A stretch of DNA of 34,016 nucleotides from Pseudomonas delhiensis (GTDB taxonomy: Bacteria; Pseudomonadota; Gammaproteobacteria; Pseudomonadales; Pseudomonadaceae). The translations under genes and the position numbers were made by a program. The stretch spans positions 1 to 34,016 of the forward strand of contig NZ_FZPC01000048.1 in NCBI RefSeq assembly GCF_900187975.1. The letters run 5' to 3'. The notes under the pieces are model-generated. The model was not told the DNA's origin. It ran no database searches and worked only from the letters and a program-made list of their open reading frames with translations. Below, piece by piece: positions 25,408 through 34,016 of this stretch (position 1 is the stretch's first letter; every line of letters starts with the position of its first letter).

Positions 25408-25689
25408 ATGGCTGAATGGACCCTTTTCGAAGTCTTCGTGCGCAGCAAGCACGGCCTGAACCACAAGCACGTCGGCAGCGTGCACGCCGCCGATGCCGCG
25501 ATGGCCATCGAGAACGCCCGCGAGCTCTACACCCGCCGCAACGAAGGCGTGAGCCTCTGGGTGGTGCCCTCGGCGCTGATCACCGCCTCCTCCCCCGACG
25601 AGAAGGACCCGCTGTTCGACCCGGCGCAGGACAAGGTCTACCGCCACGCCAGCTTCTACGAGCTGCCGCCCGAAGTCGGCCACATGTGA
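25408..25689 (+). CDS. paaB: Phenylacetyl-CoA epoxidase subunit B
   Basis: This 93-residue protein holds together PaaA-PaaC pairs in the epoxidase complex and is needed for activity. The text MAEWTLFEVFVRSKHGLNHK, then HVGSVHA, and the end KVYRHASFYELPPEVGHM are typical. The start follows GAGGAG. It lies 20 bases after paaA and 10 bases before paaC. The short product fits the family, which is always under 100 residues. Confidence 0.96.
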   Translation: MAEWTLFEVFVRSKHGLNHKHVGSVHAADAAMAIENARELYTRRNEGVSLWVVPSALITASSPDEKDPLFDPAQDKVYRHASFYELPPEVGHM

Positions 25690-25699
25690 GATCGCGTGC

Positions 25700-26461
25700 A
25701 TGAACCCGCATAACGACAAGATCGAATACCTGCTGCGCCTCGCCGACAGCGCCCTGATCCAGGGCCAGCGCCTGTGCGAATGGTGCGGCCGCGCCCCGGC
25801 CCTGGAAGAAGAGCTGGCGCTGATGAACGTCGGCCTAGACCTGGTCGGCCAGGCGCGCAACTGGTACGAGTACGCCGCGCAGCTGCTGGACGACGGCCGC
25901 GACGCCGACCACCTGGCCTTCCGCCGCGACGAGCGCGCCTTCCGCAACCTGCTGCTGGTCGAGCAGCCCAACGGCGACTTCGCCGTGACCATGACCAAGC
26001 AGTTCCTCTACGACGCCTGGCACTTCCACGTGCTCCGCCAGCTGAGCGACTCCAGCGACGCGCGCATCGCCGCCATCGCCGCCAAGGCGCTGAAGGAAGT
26101 CACCTACCACCTGCGCCGCTCCGGCGAGTGGGTCGAGCGCCTGGGCGACGGCACCGAGGAAAGCCACGCGCGCATGCTGGCGGCGATTCCGCAGGTCTGG
26201 CGCTTCACCGTCGAGATGACTAACGCGGATGAGGTGGAACAGCGCCTGTTCGCCGAGGGTGTGGCGCCCAACCCGGAAGAGCTGGCCGCCGCCTGGCGCG
26301 CCAAGGTCGCCGACATCTTCGCCAGCGCCACCCTGCCGCTACCCGAGCCCGCGGTGAACTTCTACCTCAGCGGCCGCCGCGGCCTGCACACCGAGCACCT
26401 GGGCATCCTCCTGGCCGAGATGCAGTTCCTCCAGCGGGCCTACCCCGATGCGACCTGGTGA
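25700..26461 (+). CDS. paaC: Phenylacetyl-CoA epoxidase subunit C (structural)
   Basis: The 253-residue ferritin-like helical protein is a structural partner of PaaA. It has the same fold as PaaA but has lost the full diiron ligand set in the family. Conserved text includes IEYLLRLADSALIQGQRL and the ALMNVGLDLVGQARNWYEYA and MTKQFLYDAWHFHVL segments. The gene overlaps the start of paaD by 14 bases, which should couple the two. No strong ribosome site is seen before the ATG (GAGATCGCGTGC), so translation may depend on paaB. Confidence 0.95.
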   Translation: MNPHNDKIEYLLRLADSALIQGQRLCEWCGRAPALEEELALMNVGLDLVGQARNWYEYAAQLLDDGRDADHLAFRRDERAFRNLLLVEQPNGDFAVTMTKQFLYDAWHFHVLRQLSDSSDARIAAIAAKALKEVTYHLRRSGEWVERLGDGTEESHARMLAAIPQVWRFTVEMTNADEVEQRLFAEGVAPNPEELAAAWRAKVADIFASATLPLPEPAVNFYLSGRRGLHTEHLGILLAEMQFLQRAYPDATW

Positions 26462-26981
26462 GCTGATCGCCAGCGACCGCGGCGCGCGCCCGGGCTCCGC
26501 CGACGACCTCGGCCAGGCCTGGCGCGTGCTGGGCCAGGTGATGGACCCGGAGGTGCCGGTGATCAGCGTGGTCGACCTGGGCATCGTCCGCGGCCTGGAC
26601 TGGCAGGACGGGCACCTGCACGTGGTGGTCACCCCCACCTACTCCGGCTGCCCGGCCACCGAGGTCATCGAGCAGGATATCCAGCACGCCCTGGAGCATG
26701 CCGGCTTCGCCGCGCCGCTTCTGGAGCGGCGCCTGGACCCGGCCTGGACCACCGACTGGATCAGCGACGCCGGGCGCCAGGCGCTGCGCGAGTACGGCAT
26801 CGCCCCGCCGGCCGGCAGCACCAGCAAGCGCAGCCTGCTCGGCGAGACGCCGGAAGTGCGCTGCCCGCAGTGCGGCAGCCTGCACACCGAGCAGCTCAGC
26901 CAGTTCGGCTCCACCGCCTGCAAGGCGCTGTACCGCTGCGTCGATTGCCGCGAGCCCTTCGACTACTTCAAGTGCATCTGA
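26448..26981 (+). CDS. paaD: Phenylacetyl-CoA epoxidase maturation protein PaaD
   Basis: This 177-residue protein of the MIP18/DUF59 family is thought to help assemble metal or Fe-S centres of the epoxidase. The N-terminal DUF59 domain (VMDPEVPVISVVDLGIVRGL, TYSGCPATE) spans residues 20-110. A C-terminal zinc-ribbon-like motif has CPQC (143-146 region) and CVDCREPFDYFKC. The gene starts 14 bases inside paaC. The catalytic complex is PaaABCE; PaaD is essential in vivo but not part of the purified core. Confidence 0.95.
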   Translation: MRPGELIASDRGARPGSADDLGQAWRVLGQVMDPEVPVISVVDLGIVRGLDWQDGHLHVVVTPTYSGCPATEVIEQDIQHALEHAGFAAPLLERRLDPAWTTDWISDAGRQALREYGIAPPAGSTSKRSLLGETPEVRCPQCGSLHTEQLSQFGSTACKALYRCVDCREPFDYFKCI

Positions 26982-27006
26982 GCGGCGCCGCCGCCGGAGA
27001 AGAACA

Positions 27007-28083
27007 ATGAGCAAGTTCCACAGCCTGAAAATCAAGGAAGTGCGTCCGGAGACCCGCGACGCCGTGTCCATCGCCTTCGACGTCCCCCGGGACCTGCAGG
27101 ACAGCTTCCGCTTCGAGCAGGGCCAGCACCTGGTGGTGCGCGCCCAGCTGGACGGCGAGGAAGTGCGCCGCTCCTACTCCATCTGCAGCGGCGTCAACGA
27201 CGGCGAGCTGCGCGTGGCCATCAAGCGCGTGCCCGGCGGGCGTTTCTCGGCCTACGCCAACGAAGCGCTGAAGCCCGGCGCCAGCCTGGAAGTGATGCCC
27301 CCGGCCGGCCACTTCAACGTGCCGCTGGACGCGGCGCGCCACGGCAACTACCTGGCGGTGGCCGCCGGCAGCGGCATCACGCCGATCCTGTCGATCGTCA
27401 AGACCACCCTGGAAGCCGAGCCGCACAGCCGCGTCACCGTGCTCTACGGCAACCGTTCCAGCAACGCCGCGATGTTCCGCGAGCAGCTGGAGGACCTGAA
27501 GAACCGCTACCTGCAGCGCCTCAACCTGATCTTCGTGTTCAGCCGCGAGCAGCAGGACGTGGACCTGTACAACGGCCGCATCGACGCCGACAAGTGCGGC
27601 CAGCTGTTCAGCCGCTGGCTGAACGTGAAGCACCTCGACGCCGCCTTCATCTGCGGCCCGCAGGCGATGACCGAGACCGTGCGCGACCAGCTCAGGGCCA
27701 ACGGCATGCCGGCCGAGCGCATCCACTTCGAACTGTTCGCCGCCGCCGGCAGCGAAAGCAGGCGTGAAGCCCGCCAGGCCGCCGCCGCGACCGACAGTGG
27801 CAAGAGCCAGGTCACCGTGATCAGCGACGGCCGCGAGCTGTCCTTCGAACTGGCGCGCAACAGCGTCAGCGTGCTCGACGCCGGCAACGCCCAGGGCGCC
27901 GAACTGCCCTACTCCTGCAAGGCCGGCGTGTGCTCGACCTGCAAGTGCAAGGTGATCGAAGGCGAGGTGGAGATGGACAGCAACTTCGCCCTGGAGGACT
28001 ACGAGGTGGCGGCCGGCTACGTGCTGAGCTGCCAGAGCTTCCCGCTGACCGACAAGGTGGTCCTCGACTTCGACCAGCTCTGA
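27007..28083 (+). CDS. paaE: Phenylacetyl-CoA epoxidase reductase subunit E
   Basis: PaaE passes electrons from NADPH to the PaaA diiron site. The 358-residue protein has an FNR-type FAD domain (RRSYSICSG, with RSYS at residues 55-58), a nucleotide-binding domain (AAGSGITPILSI near 120; FICGPQAMTETV near 216-227) and a C-terminal plant-type ferredoxin domain. The iron-sulfur cysteines are C304, C309, C312 and C342 (CX4CX2CX29C). The start at 27007 follows GGAGAAG; longer in-frame upstream reading overlaps paaD. It closes the paaABCDE block. A repeat-rich 298-base gap separates it from paaZ. Confidence 0.96.
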   Translation: MSKFHSLKIKEVRPETRDAVSIAFDVPRDLQDSFRFEQGQHLVVRAQLDGEEVRRSYSICSGVNDGELRVAIKRVPGGRFSAYANEALKPGASLEVMPPAGHFNVPLDAARHGNYLAVAAGSGITPILSIVKTTLEAEPHSRVTVLYGNRSSNAAMFREQLEDLKNRYLQRLNLIFVFSREQQDVDLYNGRIDADKCGQLFSRWLNVKHLDAAFICGPQAMTETVRDQLRANGMPAERIHFELFAAAGSESRREARQAAAATDSGKSQVTVISDGRELSFELARNSVSVLDAGNAQGAELPYSCKAGVCSTCKCKVIEGEVEMDSNFALEDYEVAAGYVLSCQSFPLTDKVVLDFDQL

Positions 28084-28092
28084 CCCGCTCTT

Positions 28093-28165
28093 CGTAGGAT
28101 GGGTTGAGCTTGCGAAACCCATGCGGTCACGGCGATGGGTATCGCTTCGCTCCACCCATCCTACG
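28093..28165. repeat. GTAGGATGGGT-type extragenic hairpin
   Basis: The left arm CGTAGGATGGGTTGAGC and the right arm GCTCCACCCATCCTACG pair over 17 positions with one mismatch, enclosing a second pair of GGGT/ACCC-like words (AAACCCAT and GATGGGTAT). This dispersed element is common in Pseudomonas and may end the paaABCDE transcript. Confidence 0.8.
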
Positions 28166-28174
28166 CGGTCTCCA

Positions 28175-28223
28175 TGTAGGAGCGCGCCCTGTGCGCGAAT
28201 CGCGGGCAGGGCCCGCTCCTACA
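28175..28223. repeat. REPIN upstream of paaZ (inverted copy)
   Basis: This is two head-to-head REP units, TGTAGGAGCGCGCCCTGTGC and GGGCAGGGCCCGCTCCTACA. The unit is the reverse complement of the REPIN at 2384 and 30584, with one base difference in the centre by hand comparison. Confidence 0.88.
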
Positions 28224-28381
28224 ACAGATTGACGTTTCACCGCCTCGTGCCCACAAGGCCCCCGGCGTCCCTATCCGGCGGCTTCGTACCGCCACCGTTC
28301 CAACACGCCGCCGCGGCCCACCCGGCGCGGCGGTCACCGGCCCCGGCCGGCACCCTTGCGTACCTTTTGGAGGATAGAGTG

Positions 28382-30433
<2,052 letters not shown>

Positions 30434-30459
30434 TCGTCGCCAACTCCGGTGTCACCCTC

Positions 30460-30486
30460 GACCGGCCTGCGGGCCGGTCTTTTTTT
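30460..30486 (+). terminator. Intrinsic terminator after paaZ
   Basis: An 8-bp stem (GACCGGCC with GGCCGGTC) has a TGCG loop and is followed by seven T. It ends the paa cluster. Confidence 0.93.
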
Positions 30487-30539
30487 GCGTTCGCGCGCGG
30501 TTGCCCGTGCCACCGGGGCGTCCGGCGTGGCCGATGCCA

Positions 30540-30679
30540 ATCGCGGACGGAGTCCGCTCCTACGACCGTGCTTCCCTGGAACTGTAGGAGCGGGCCCTGC
30601 CCGCGATTCGCGCGCAGGGCGCGCTCCTACAGGGGCACGGTGTTGGGCGAGGCGTAGGAGCGGACTCCGTCCGCGATCA
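30540..30679. repeat. REP/REPIN array B
   Basis: Four alternating REP units are present: inverted (ATCGCGGACGGAGTCCGCTC, from 30540), forward (from 30583), inverted (to 30632) and forward (30654-30679). The central pair (30584-30635) is identical over 52 bases to 2384-2435. It sits between the convergent paaZ and START-domain genes. Confidence 0.9.
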
Positions 30680-30702
30680 TCCGTCGCTTTATTCACCGCC
30701 AC

Positions 30703-31317
30703 CTACGGCTGCCGCGGCGCCTGCCGTTCGGCCACGGCGCGGAGGGTGCGCAGGGTATCCAGCGGCGCGTCGACGACGAAGCTGTCGGCCAGCCAGGACG
30801 GTACGCTGCCGCCGGGTTCCGCGCGCATCTGGTAGGTCACCCGGGTGCGTCCGTCGCCCAGCGGCGCCAGGCTCCAGATGCCGCTCAACTGGCGCACGCG
30901 GATCTGCCCCGGCACGGCCGGCAGGTAGTCCGGCAGCGCGCGGATGTCCCGCAGCAGGCCGCCGTCGGCGGTGCGCCGGGTGGTCACCTGCAGCACCATG
31001 TCGCGCGGCTGCACCGGCCAGGGCAGCTGGGTGCGCATGTACAGCCAGACGTCGTCGCCGCTGGCCTTCAGCAAGCGCAGTTCGGCGCAGGCGTACAGCC
31101 ACTTGCAGGCCACCCGCAGGTTCTCCTGCAGGTCGGCCAGCGTGCCCACGTCGGCGCGCATGTCCGCCACGCCACGGTAGCTCTGGTAGCGCGAGCCGGG
31201 CACCGCGGTCAGGTAGACGCGGATGCCGTCCTCGTCACGGGCCAGGCGCCAGTGTTCCCGGGGCGCCGCCTGCAGCGCGGTGGCGACCAGCAGCAGCCCC
31301 GCCAGCCAGGCTTTCAC
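30703..31317 (-). CDS. Secreted START-domain protein
   Basis: The 204-residue product has a signal peptide (MKAWLAGLLLVATALQAA) and a START/polyketide-cyclase-like domain over residues 22-200, with the family's PWPVQPRDMVLQVTTRR and IWSLAPLGDGRTRVTYQMRA segments. START domains bind lipids or other hydrophobic ligands, so a periplasmic lipid-binding role is plausible but not shown. The start is GTG at 31315-31317, overlapping the anti-sigma stop (GTGA). The longer frame to 31497 lies within the anti-sigma gene. It is the last gene of a four-gene coupled operon and may be the effector of the stress response that the sigma factor controls. Confidence 0.85.
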   Translation of the reverse strand: MKAWLAGLLLVATALQAAPREHWRLARDEDGIRVYLTAVPGSRYQSYRGVADMRADVGTLADLQENLRVACKWLYACAELRLLKASGDDVWLYMRTQLPWPVQPRDMVLQVTTRRTADGGLLRDIRALPDYLPAVPGQIRVRQLSGIWSLAPLGDGRTRVTYQMRAEPGGSVPSWLADSFVVDAPLDTLRTLRAVAERQAPRQP

Positions 31318-32108
31318 ACCCCACCCCCGCCCCCCAGGCGCTGGCGCAGGCCGGCGGCCATGGACTGCAGGGCCTCCGGCGGGTTGTGGCCGATCAGCAG
31401 GTAGGCGTGGCCGGCGTCCTGCCAGTACACCAGGTTCATGCCCTCGCGGCGCTCCTGCTGCGGCGCGGCGGCGCGGCCGTCGCTGCGGGTGATGCACAGC
31501 GCCATGGGGCCGTAGCGCTCGTCCAGGTAGGTGAGCTGGGCGATGGGGATGCCGTCGTACTCCAGTATCTGCGCGCGGCGCAGCTGGGCGCCCTCCAGGG
31601 CCAGGTCCGGCGCCGGCAGCGCCAGGCCCAGGCGCTCGCCCACCGTGGCCAGCTGGGCCTGGTGGACGGCCGGGTCGCCGGGCAGGTGGTCGAGGGTCTG
31701 CACGGTGTACAGCGACATGTAGTCGGCCACCCGCTGGCGCCAGTTGAAGTATTCCTCGTGGTGCAGCGGCAGGCCGCCGAGCAGCAGGCGGTCCAGGGCC
31801 ATGCCCAGCACCAGGCAGGCCGCCGCGGCCAGCGCCAGGCCACGGCGGCGCGGCGCCCGTGGCTGCGCCAGCGGCAGGCTGGCCAGGCCGGCGCCCAGGC
31901 GCTCCAGCGGGGCGCGCTCCAGCAGCGCGTCGAAGGCCTCGGCCAGGCCCTGGCCACCGCAGCAGAGGCTGTCGAAACGCTGGGCCAGCTCGGCGTCGGC
32001 GGCTATCCGCGCCTCGACTTCGCGGGCCTGTTCGGCGTCCAGCTCGCCGTCGATGAAGGCGACCAGGGTCTCGTCGGAAACCCGCGGGCCTGTGCCATGT
32101 TCGTTCAT
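31314..32108 (-). CDS. Anti-sigma factor, single-pass membrane protein
   Basis: The 264-residue product has an N-terminal cytoplasmic anti-sigma domain (TLVAFIDGELDAEQAREVEA, residues 14-33), one membrane helix at about 90-108 (GLALAAAACLVLGMALDRLL) after an RAPRRRG basic stretch, and a periplasmic C-terminal half. It lacks the HxxxCxxC zinc motif of ZAS proteins; the only cysteines near the N-terminus are C49-C50. It should bind the sigma factor encoded just before it and release it on an envelope signal. The ATG overlaps the sigma stop (ATGA) and the stop overlaps the next GTG. The signal is unknown. Confidence 0.86.
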   Translation of the reverse strand: MNEHGTGPRVSDETLVAFIDGELDAEQAREVEARIAADAELAQRFDSLCCGGQGLAEAFDALLERAPLERLGAGLASLPLAQPRAPRRRGLALAAAACLVLGMALDRLLLGGLPLHHEEYFNWRQRVADYMSLYTVQTLDHLPGDPAVHQAQLATVGERLGLALPAPDLALEGAQLRRAQILEYDGIPIAQLTYLDERYGPMALCITRSDGRAAAPQQERREGMNLVYWQDAGHAYLLIGHNPPEALQSMAAGLRQRLGGGGGV

Positions 32109-32752
32109 CGCCGTCCTCCCCTGGCCGGTTCCGCGTCCGGCACCGCGGCTTCCGCCAGTTTCAAGCGTGCCGCCGCCAGGCGGCTCATCACCGTGCCCAC
32201 CGGCACCCCGAGGATGTCCGCCACCTCGCGGTAGCTGAGCCCCTCGACATAGGCCAGGAACAGCGTCTCGCGCTGCGCTTCCGGCAGCGCCGCCACGCGC
32301 CGCAGCACCTGGCTGGCGAGCACCTCGGCCTGGGCCTGGCGCTCGCCGTCGAACACCAGTTCGCTCTCCGCGTCCACCACCCCGTGGCCGCTGCGCACCC
32401 GCCGCGCGCGCACCTCGTTGAGCCAGATCGAACGCAGGATGGTGAACAACCAGCGGTCCAGGCGGCTGCCGGCGCTGAACCGGGCAGCGCGCTCCAGCGC
32501 CCTCACGCAGGTGGCCTGCACCAGGTCGTCGGCGACGTGGGGCTGGTGCGCCAGGACCATGGCGTAGCGCCACAGGCGCGCCAGGTACTGGCCGATCTCG
32601 GCGCGAATATCCGCAGGTTGTGCGATGGTCGCCTCCGCTGGGCTGCGCGGCCGCCGCGACGGCGGGCCGGGTGGATGACGCTCGGGCACGACGACCGGGG
32701 TCCGCGGGTGCTCCCATGCCAGCGGCCGCAGCGTCTGGCTAGGCTCGTTCAT
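32105..32752 (-). CDS. ECF sigma factor (RpoE-like)
   Basis: The 215-residue product has sigma region 2 at about residues 48-115 (LVQATCVRALERAARF, RLDRWLFTILRSIWLNEVRA) and region 4 at about 145-200 (LPEAQRETLFLAYVEGLSYR, EVADILGVPVGTVMSRLAAA). The first 45 residues are a proline/arginine-rich extension, longer than usual for ECF factors; a later start is possible. The chosen ATG overlaps the stop of the TPR gene (ATGA). The operon most likely transcribes its own genes under an envelope stress signal sensed through the anti-sigma factor. It differs clearly from the FecI-type factor at 6658. Confidence 0.88.
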   Translation of the reverse strand: MNEPSQTLRPLAWEHPRTPVVVPERHPPGPPSRRPRSPAEATIAQPADIRAEIGQYLARLWRYAMVLAHQPHVADDLVQATCVRALERAARFSAGSRLDRWLFTILRSIWLNEVRARRVRSGHGVVDAESELVFDGERQAQAEVLASQVLRRVAALPEAQRETLFLAYVEGLSYREVADILGVPVGTVMSRLAAARLKLAEAAVPDAEPARGGRR

Positions 32753-33309
32753 AGGGACGCGGACCCGGCTATCGCCCGGGCCAGGTCGCGGTATTCCTCG
32801 CACCCCGTGCCGCAGAGCCCCTGGATGTTGCGCAACTGCTCGCGGGCCAGGTCCAGGCGCCCCTGGGTCACGTAGGCCTCGCCCAGGTACTCGCGCACCT
32901 TGGCGTACTTCGGATCGAGGCGTACCGATTGCAGATAGTAGCCGATGCCTTCGTCCACGCGACCCAGCTTGCGCGTGGCGTAGCCGCGGTAGTTGAGCGC
33001 CTCGGCGGTGTCGGGCCGGCGCAGGGTGTCCAGCAGCGCCAGGGCCTCCTGGTAGCGCCCGGCCTTGGCCAGGCGGTAGGCGTAGGCGGTGCGGTCGGCG
33101 TCGCCCAGGCGGGCGCTGGTCTGCTCGACGCAGCGCTCTTCAGTACGGTCGCGGACCTGGCCGGCCGGGCAATCGGGCGCGGCCTGGGACCTGTCGTCAT
33201 CGTCGCTGCCGCCACCACCATCGGCACGCAGCGGGCCGCCGGAAAGCGCGGCGCCCAGGCAGGCCAGCAACAGCAGCAGTGGTAGGCGGAAGGCGGGGCG
33301 CGGGGTCAT
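32749..33309 (-). CDS. Secreted TPR-repeat protein
   Basis: The 186-residue product has a signal peptide (PAFRLPLLLLLACLGAALSG), then a GGGGSDDDDR linker, a cysteine pair in CPAGQVRDRTEERC, and two to three TPR repeats over residues 68-155 (AYAYRLAKAGRYQEALALLD, ALNYRGYATRKLGRVDEGIG, VREYLGEAYVTQGRLDLARE). A second cysteine pair (CGTGC) lies near the end. TPR units bind other proteins. The start at 33307-33309 has AGGAG upstream; a longer frame to 33354 adds residues before the signal peptide. As first gene of the coupled operon it may help sense or assemble the envelope component monitored by the sigma system. The cysteine pairs could form disulfides in the periplasm. Confidence 0.82.
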   Translation of the reverse strand: MTPRPAFRLPLLLLLACLGAALSGGPLRADGGGGSDDDDRSQAAPDCPAGQVRDRTEERCVEQTSARLGDADRTAYAYRLAKAGRYQEALALLDTLRRPDTAEALNYRGYATRKLGRVDEGIGYYLQSVRLDPKYAKVREYLGEAYVTQGRLDLAREQLRNIQGLCGTGCEEYRDLARAIAGSASL

Positions 33310-33489
33310 TTCGGCAATCTCCTGGCAATCACGAAGGTGGCCAGGAGTGAACACCCCAGCGCGGGGCGTTATTCGACGCGCACGGCGATTTTCCGCCCGT
33401 TCGTCGGGGTTGCCCGTGGGGCGGAAGAGCCTTTGCGGTTACCCGCCGTTGGCGGGGATGCCTGGGTCTTACGCAGCTGGGTTAAGAGC

Positions 33490-33535
33490 GCCCTCTCCCC
33501 AACCCTCTCCCGCAAGCGGGAGAGGGGGCTGTCCT
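33490..33535. repeat. CCCTCTCCC hairpin repeat, third copy
   Basis: CCCTCTCCCCAACCCTCTCC is followed by CGCAAGCGGGAGAGGG, with the stem CTCTCCCGC/GCGGGAGAG. It is the same family as the pair at 23358-23510. Confidence 0.8.
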
Positions 33536-33580
33536 GAGCGAAGGGAAAATCCTGAGTCATCCTGAAACGCCTATCTATCA

Positions 33581-33603
33581 CCGTCATTCCCGCGAACGCG
33601 GGA
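33581..33603. repeat. CCGTCATTCCCGCGAACGCGGGA repeat
   Basis: A short palindromic element with a TCCCGCG/CGCGGGA stem, a widespread extragenic repeat in Proteobacteria. Confidence 0.65.
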
Positions 33604-33664
33604 CGCGGCTCCATCGCGAACAGCGCTTGCGCTGGCCCGAAGGGGAATAACCCAGTGACTGGCG

Positions 33665-33710
33665 GGTTCGCGAGCAAGAACTAGGCGTCCCCCTCGATCC
33701 TACGAAGAGC
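33665..33710. repeat. ACTAGG-type REP variant, second copy
   Basis: The sequence matches 21176-21221 with five differences in 46 bases by hand count, in the same orientation. Confidence 0.8.
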
Positions 33711-33784
33711 CGTGCCGCTCTTGATTTTGGACTTCCAGCGAAACAACCGAGCGCACCGGAACGCCCCTTCAGAAGGCCGAGCGA

Positions 33785-33925
33785 AACCGGCGCTCAGGAG
33801 GTCATGCGACATGGATGTCGCGAGAGCCCCGATCAGCACAGGGACGTGCTGTCGGGGCGGGCCTCCGTGGCGGGGGAATTCGCGAGGGTAGCCCGGCTCC
33901 ATCGGGCCCGTATGTCGGGGCATGT
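33785..33925. other. Hairpin-rich dispersed element
   Basis: Several stems lie in a row: GCGACA-TGGA-TGTCGC near 33806, then CAGCAC-AGGGAC-GTGCTG near 33836 extended by CCCGA/TCGGG, then smaller CGGGCC-type pairs. The pattern resembles non-coding extragenic elements scattered in Pseudomonas genomes. An 85-codon frame on the minus strand runs through it but looks like translated repeat. Confidence 0.5.
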
Positions 33926-33935
33926 AGAGGACAAG

Positions 33936-33972
33936 CACATGGGTAACAAATGAGTTCAGTCACATGGGTGAC
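33936..33972. repeat. Direct repeats CACATGGGTRAC near the window edge
   Basis: CACATGGGTAAC (33936-33947) and CACATGGGTGAC (33961-33972) start 25 bases apart. Repeated words of this kind occur at the ends of some insertion sequences, but no transposase or inverted terminal repeat is visible in the remaining 44 bases. Confidence 0.5.
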
Positions 33973-34016
33973 ACTCGCATCGTCAGGTATCGATCATTTC
34001 GCTCGTGTTCGTCCAG

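Larger units (their letters stand above)
33310..34016. other. Gene-poor repeat region at the right end
   Basis: These 707 bases show no gene I can support. In order they hold: the promoter region of the TPR operon; a CCCGCC-GTT-GGCGGG hairpin near 33443; a CCCTCTCCC repeat (33490-33535); a CCGTCATTCCCGCGAACGCG repeat (33581-33603); the ACTAGG-type REP variant (33665-33710); a hairpin-rich element (about 33785-33925); and a pair of CACATGGGT direct repeats (33936-33972). Confidence 0.7.

Noticed and set aside
33337..33537. 66-codon plus-strand ORF ending SPTLSRKRERGLS
   Set aside because: Its C-terminus is the translation of the CCCTCTCCC repeat and it has no ribosome site.
33681..33938. 85-codon minus-strand ORF at the right end
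   Set aside because: It spans the REP variant and the hairpin element; the protein reads like translated dispersed repeat.

Overview
The window is high-GC, densely packed bacterial DNA. Gene content, codon use and the many REP-type repeats built on GTAGGAGCGGGC...GCCCGCG point to a Pseudomonas, probably close to the aeruginosa/nitroreducens/citronellolis side of the genus. The genus is well supported; the group is a guess from gene order. I see no rRNA, tRNA, CRISPR array or complete insertion sequence.

Layout. (1) 1-6.5 kb: a 2-aminoethylphosphonate (AEP) block. phnX (cut by the window edge) and phnW run leftward with a divergent LysR gene. A second LysR gene then diverges from an organophosphate-type MFS transporter and a FAD-dependent aminophosphonate oxidoreductase. 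(2) 6.6-8.2 kb: a FecI-type sigma factor and FecR-type anti-sigma factor behind a Fur-box-like site, with no TonB receptor beside them. (3) 8.2-12.6 kb, leftward: a tetraheme c-type cytochrome and a ferric-reductase-like membrane protein (translationally coupled), a phenylacetaldehyde-dehydrogenase-like enzyme, a small cytochrome c and a FeaR-like AraC regulator. (4) 12.7-30.4 kb: a complete phenylacetate (paa) catabolic cluster. paaX and paaY run leftward. Three rightward blocks follow: paaFGHIJK, DUF485-paaL plus a DUF1428 gene, and paaABCDE then paaZ. E. coli gene names are used throughout. (5) 30.7-33.3 kb: a leftward four-gene operon (TPR lipoprotein-like/secreted protein, ECF sigma factor, anti-sigma factor, START-domain protein) in which every junction is a 4-base start/stop overlap. 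(6) 33.3-34.0 kb: no convincing gene, only repeats and hairpins, possibly the edge of a mobile element.

How it works together. Phenylacetaldehyde made elsewhere would be oxidised to phenylacetate by the aldehyde dehydrogenase, or phenylacetate would enter through PaaL. PaaK makes phenylacetyl-CoA, PaaABC(D)E epoxidises the ring, PaaG isomerises it to the oxepin, PaaZ opens and oxidises it, and PaaJ, PaaF and PaaH carry out beta-oxidation to acetyl-CoA and succinyl-CoA. PaaI and PaaY are thioesterases that relieve dead-end CoA esters, and PaaX represses. GTATCAC-type half-sites recur in front of each paa block and fit the known PaaX operator. In the phosphonate block, PhnW and PhnX turn AEP into acetaldehyde and phosphate. 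The oxidoreductase and transporter probably widen the range of aminophosphonates used.

Most worth a second look: the GTATC operator set and a palindrome of the same type inside paaK; a 33-codon cysteine-containing ORF ending one base before paaY; the receptor-less FecIR pair tail-to-tail with an uncharacterised tetraheme/membrane cytochrome pair; the fully coupled TPR-sigma-anti-sigma-START operon; and a perfect 38-bp inverted repeat around a REP.
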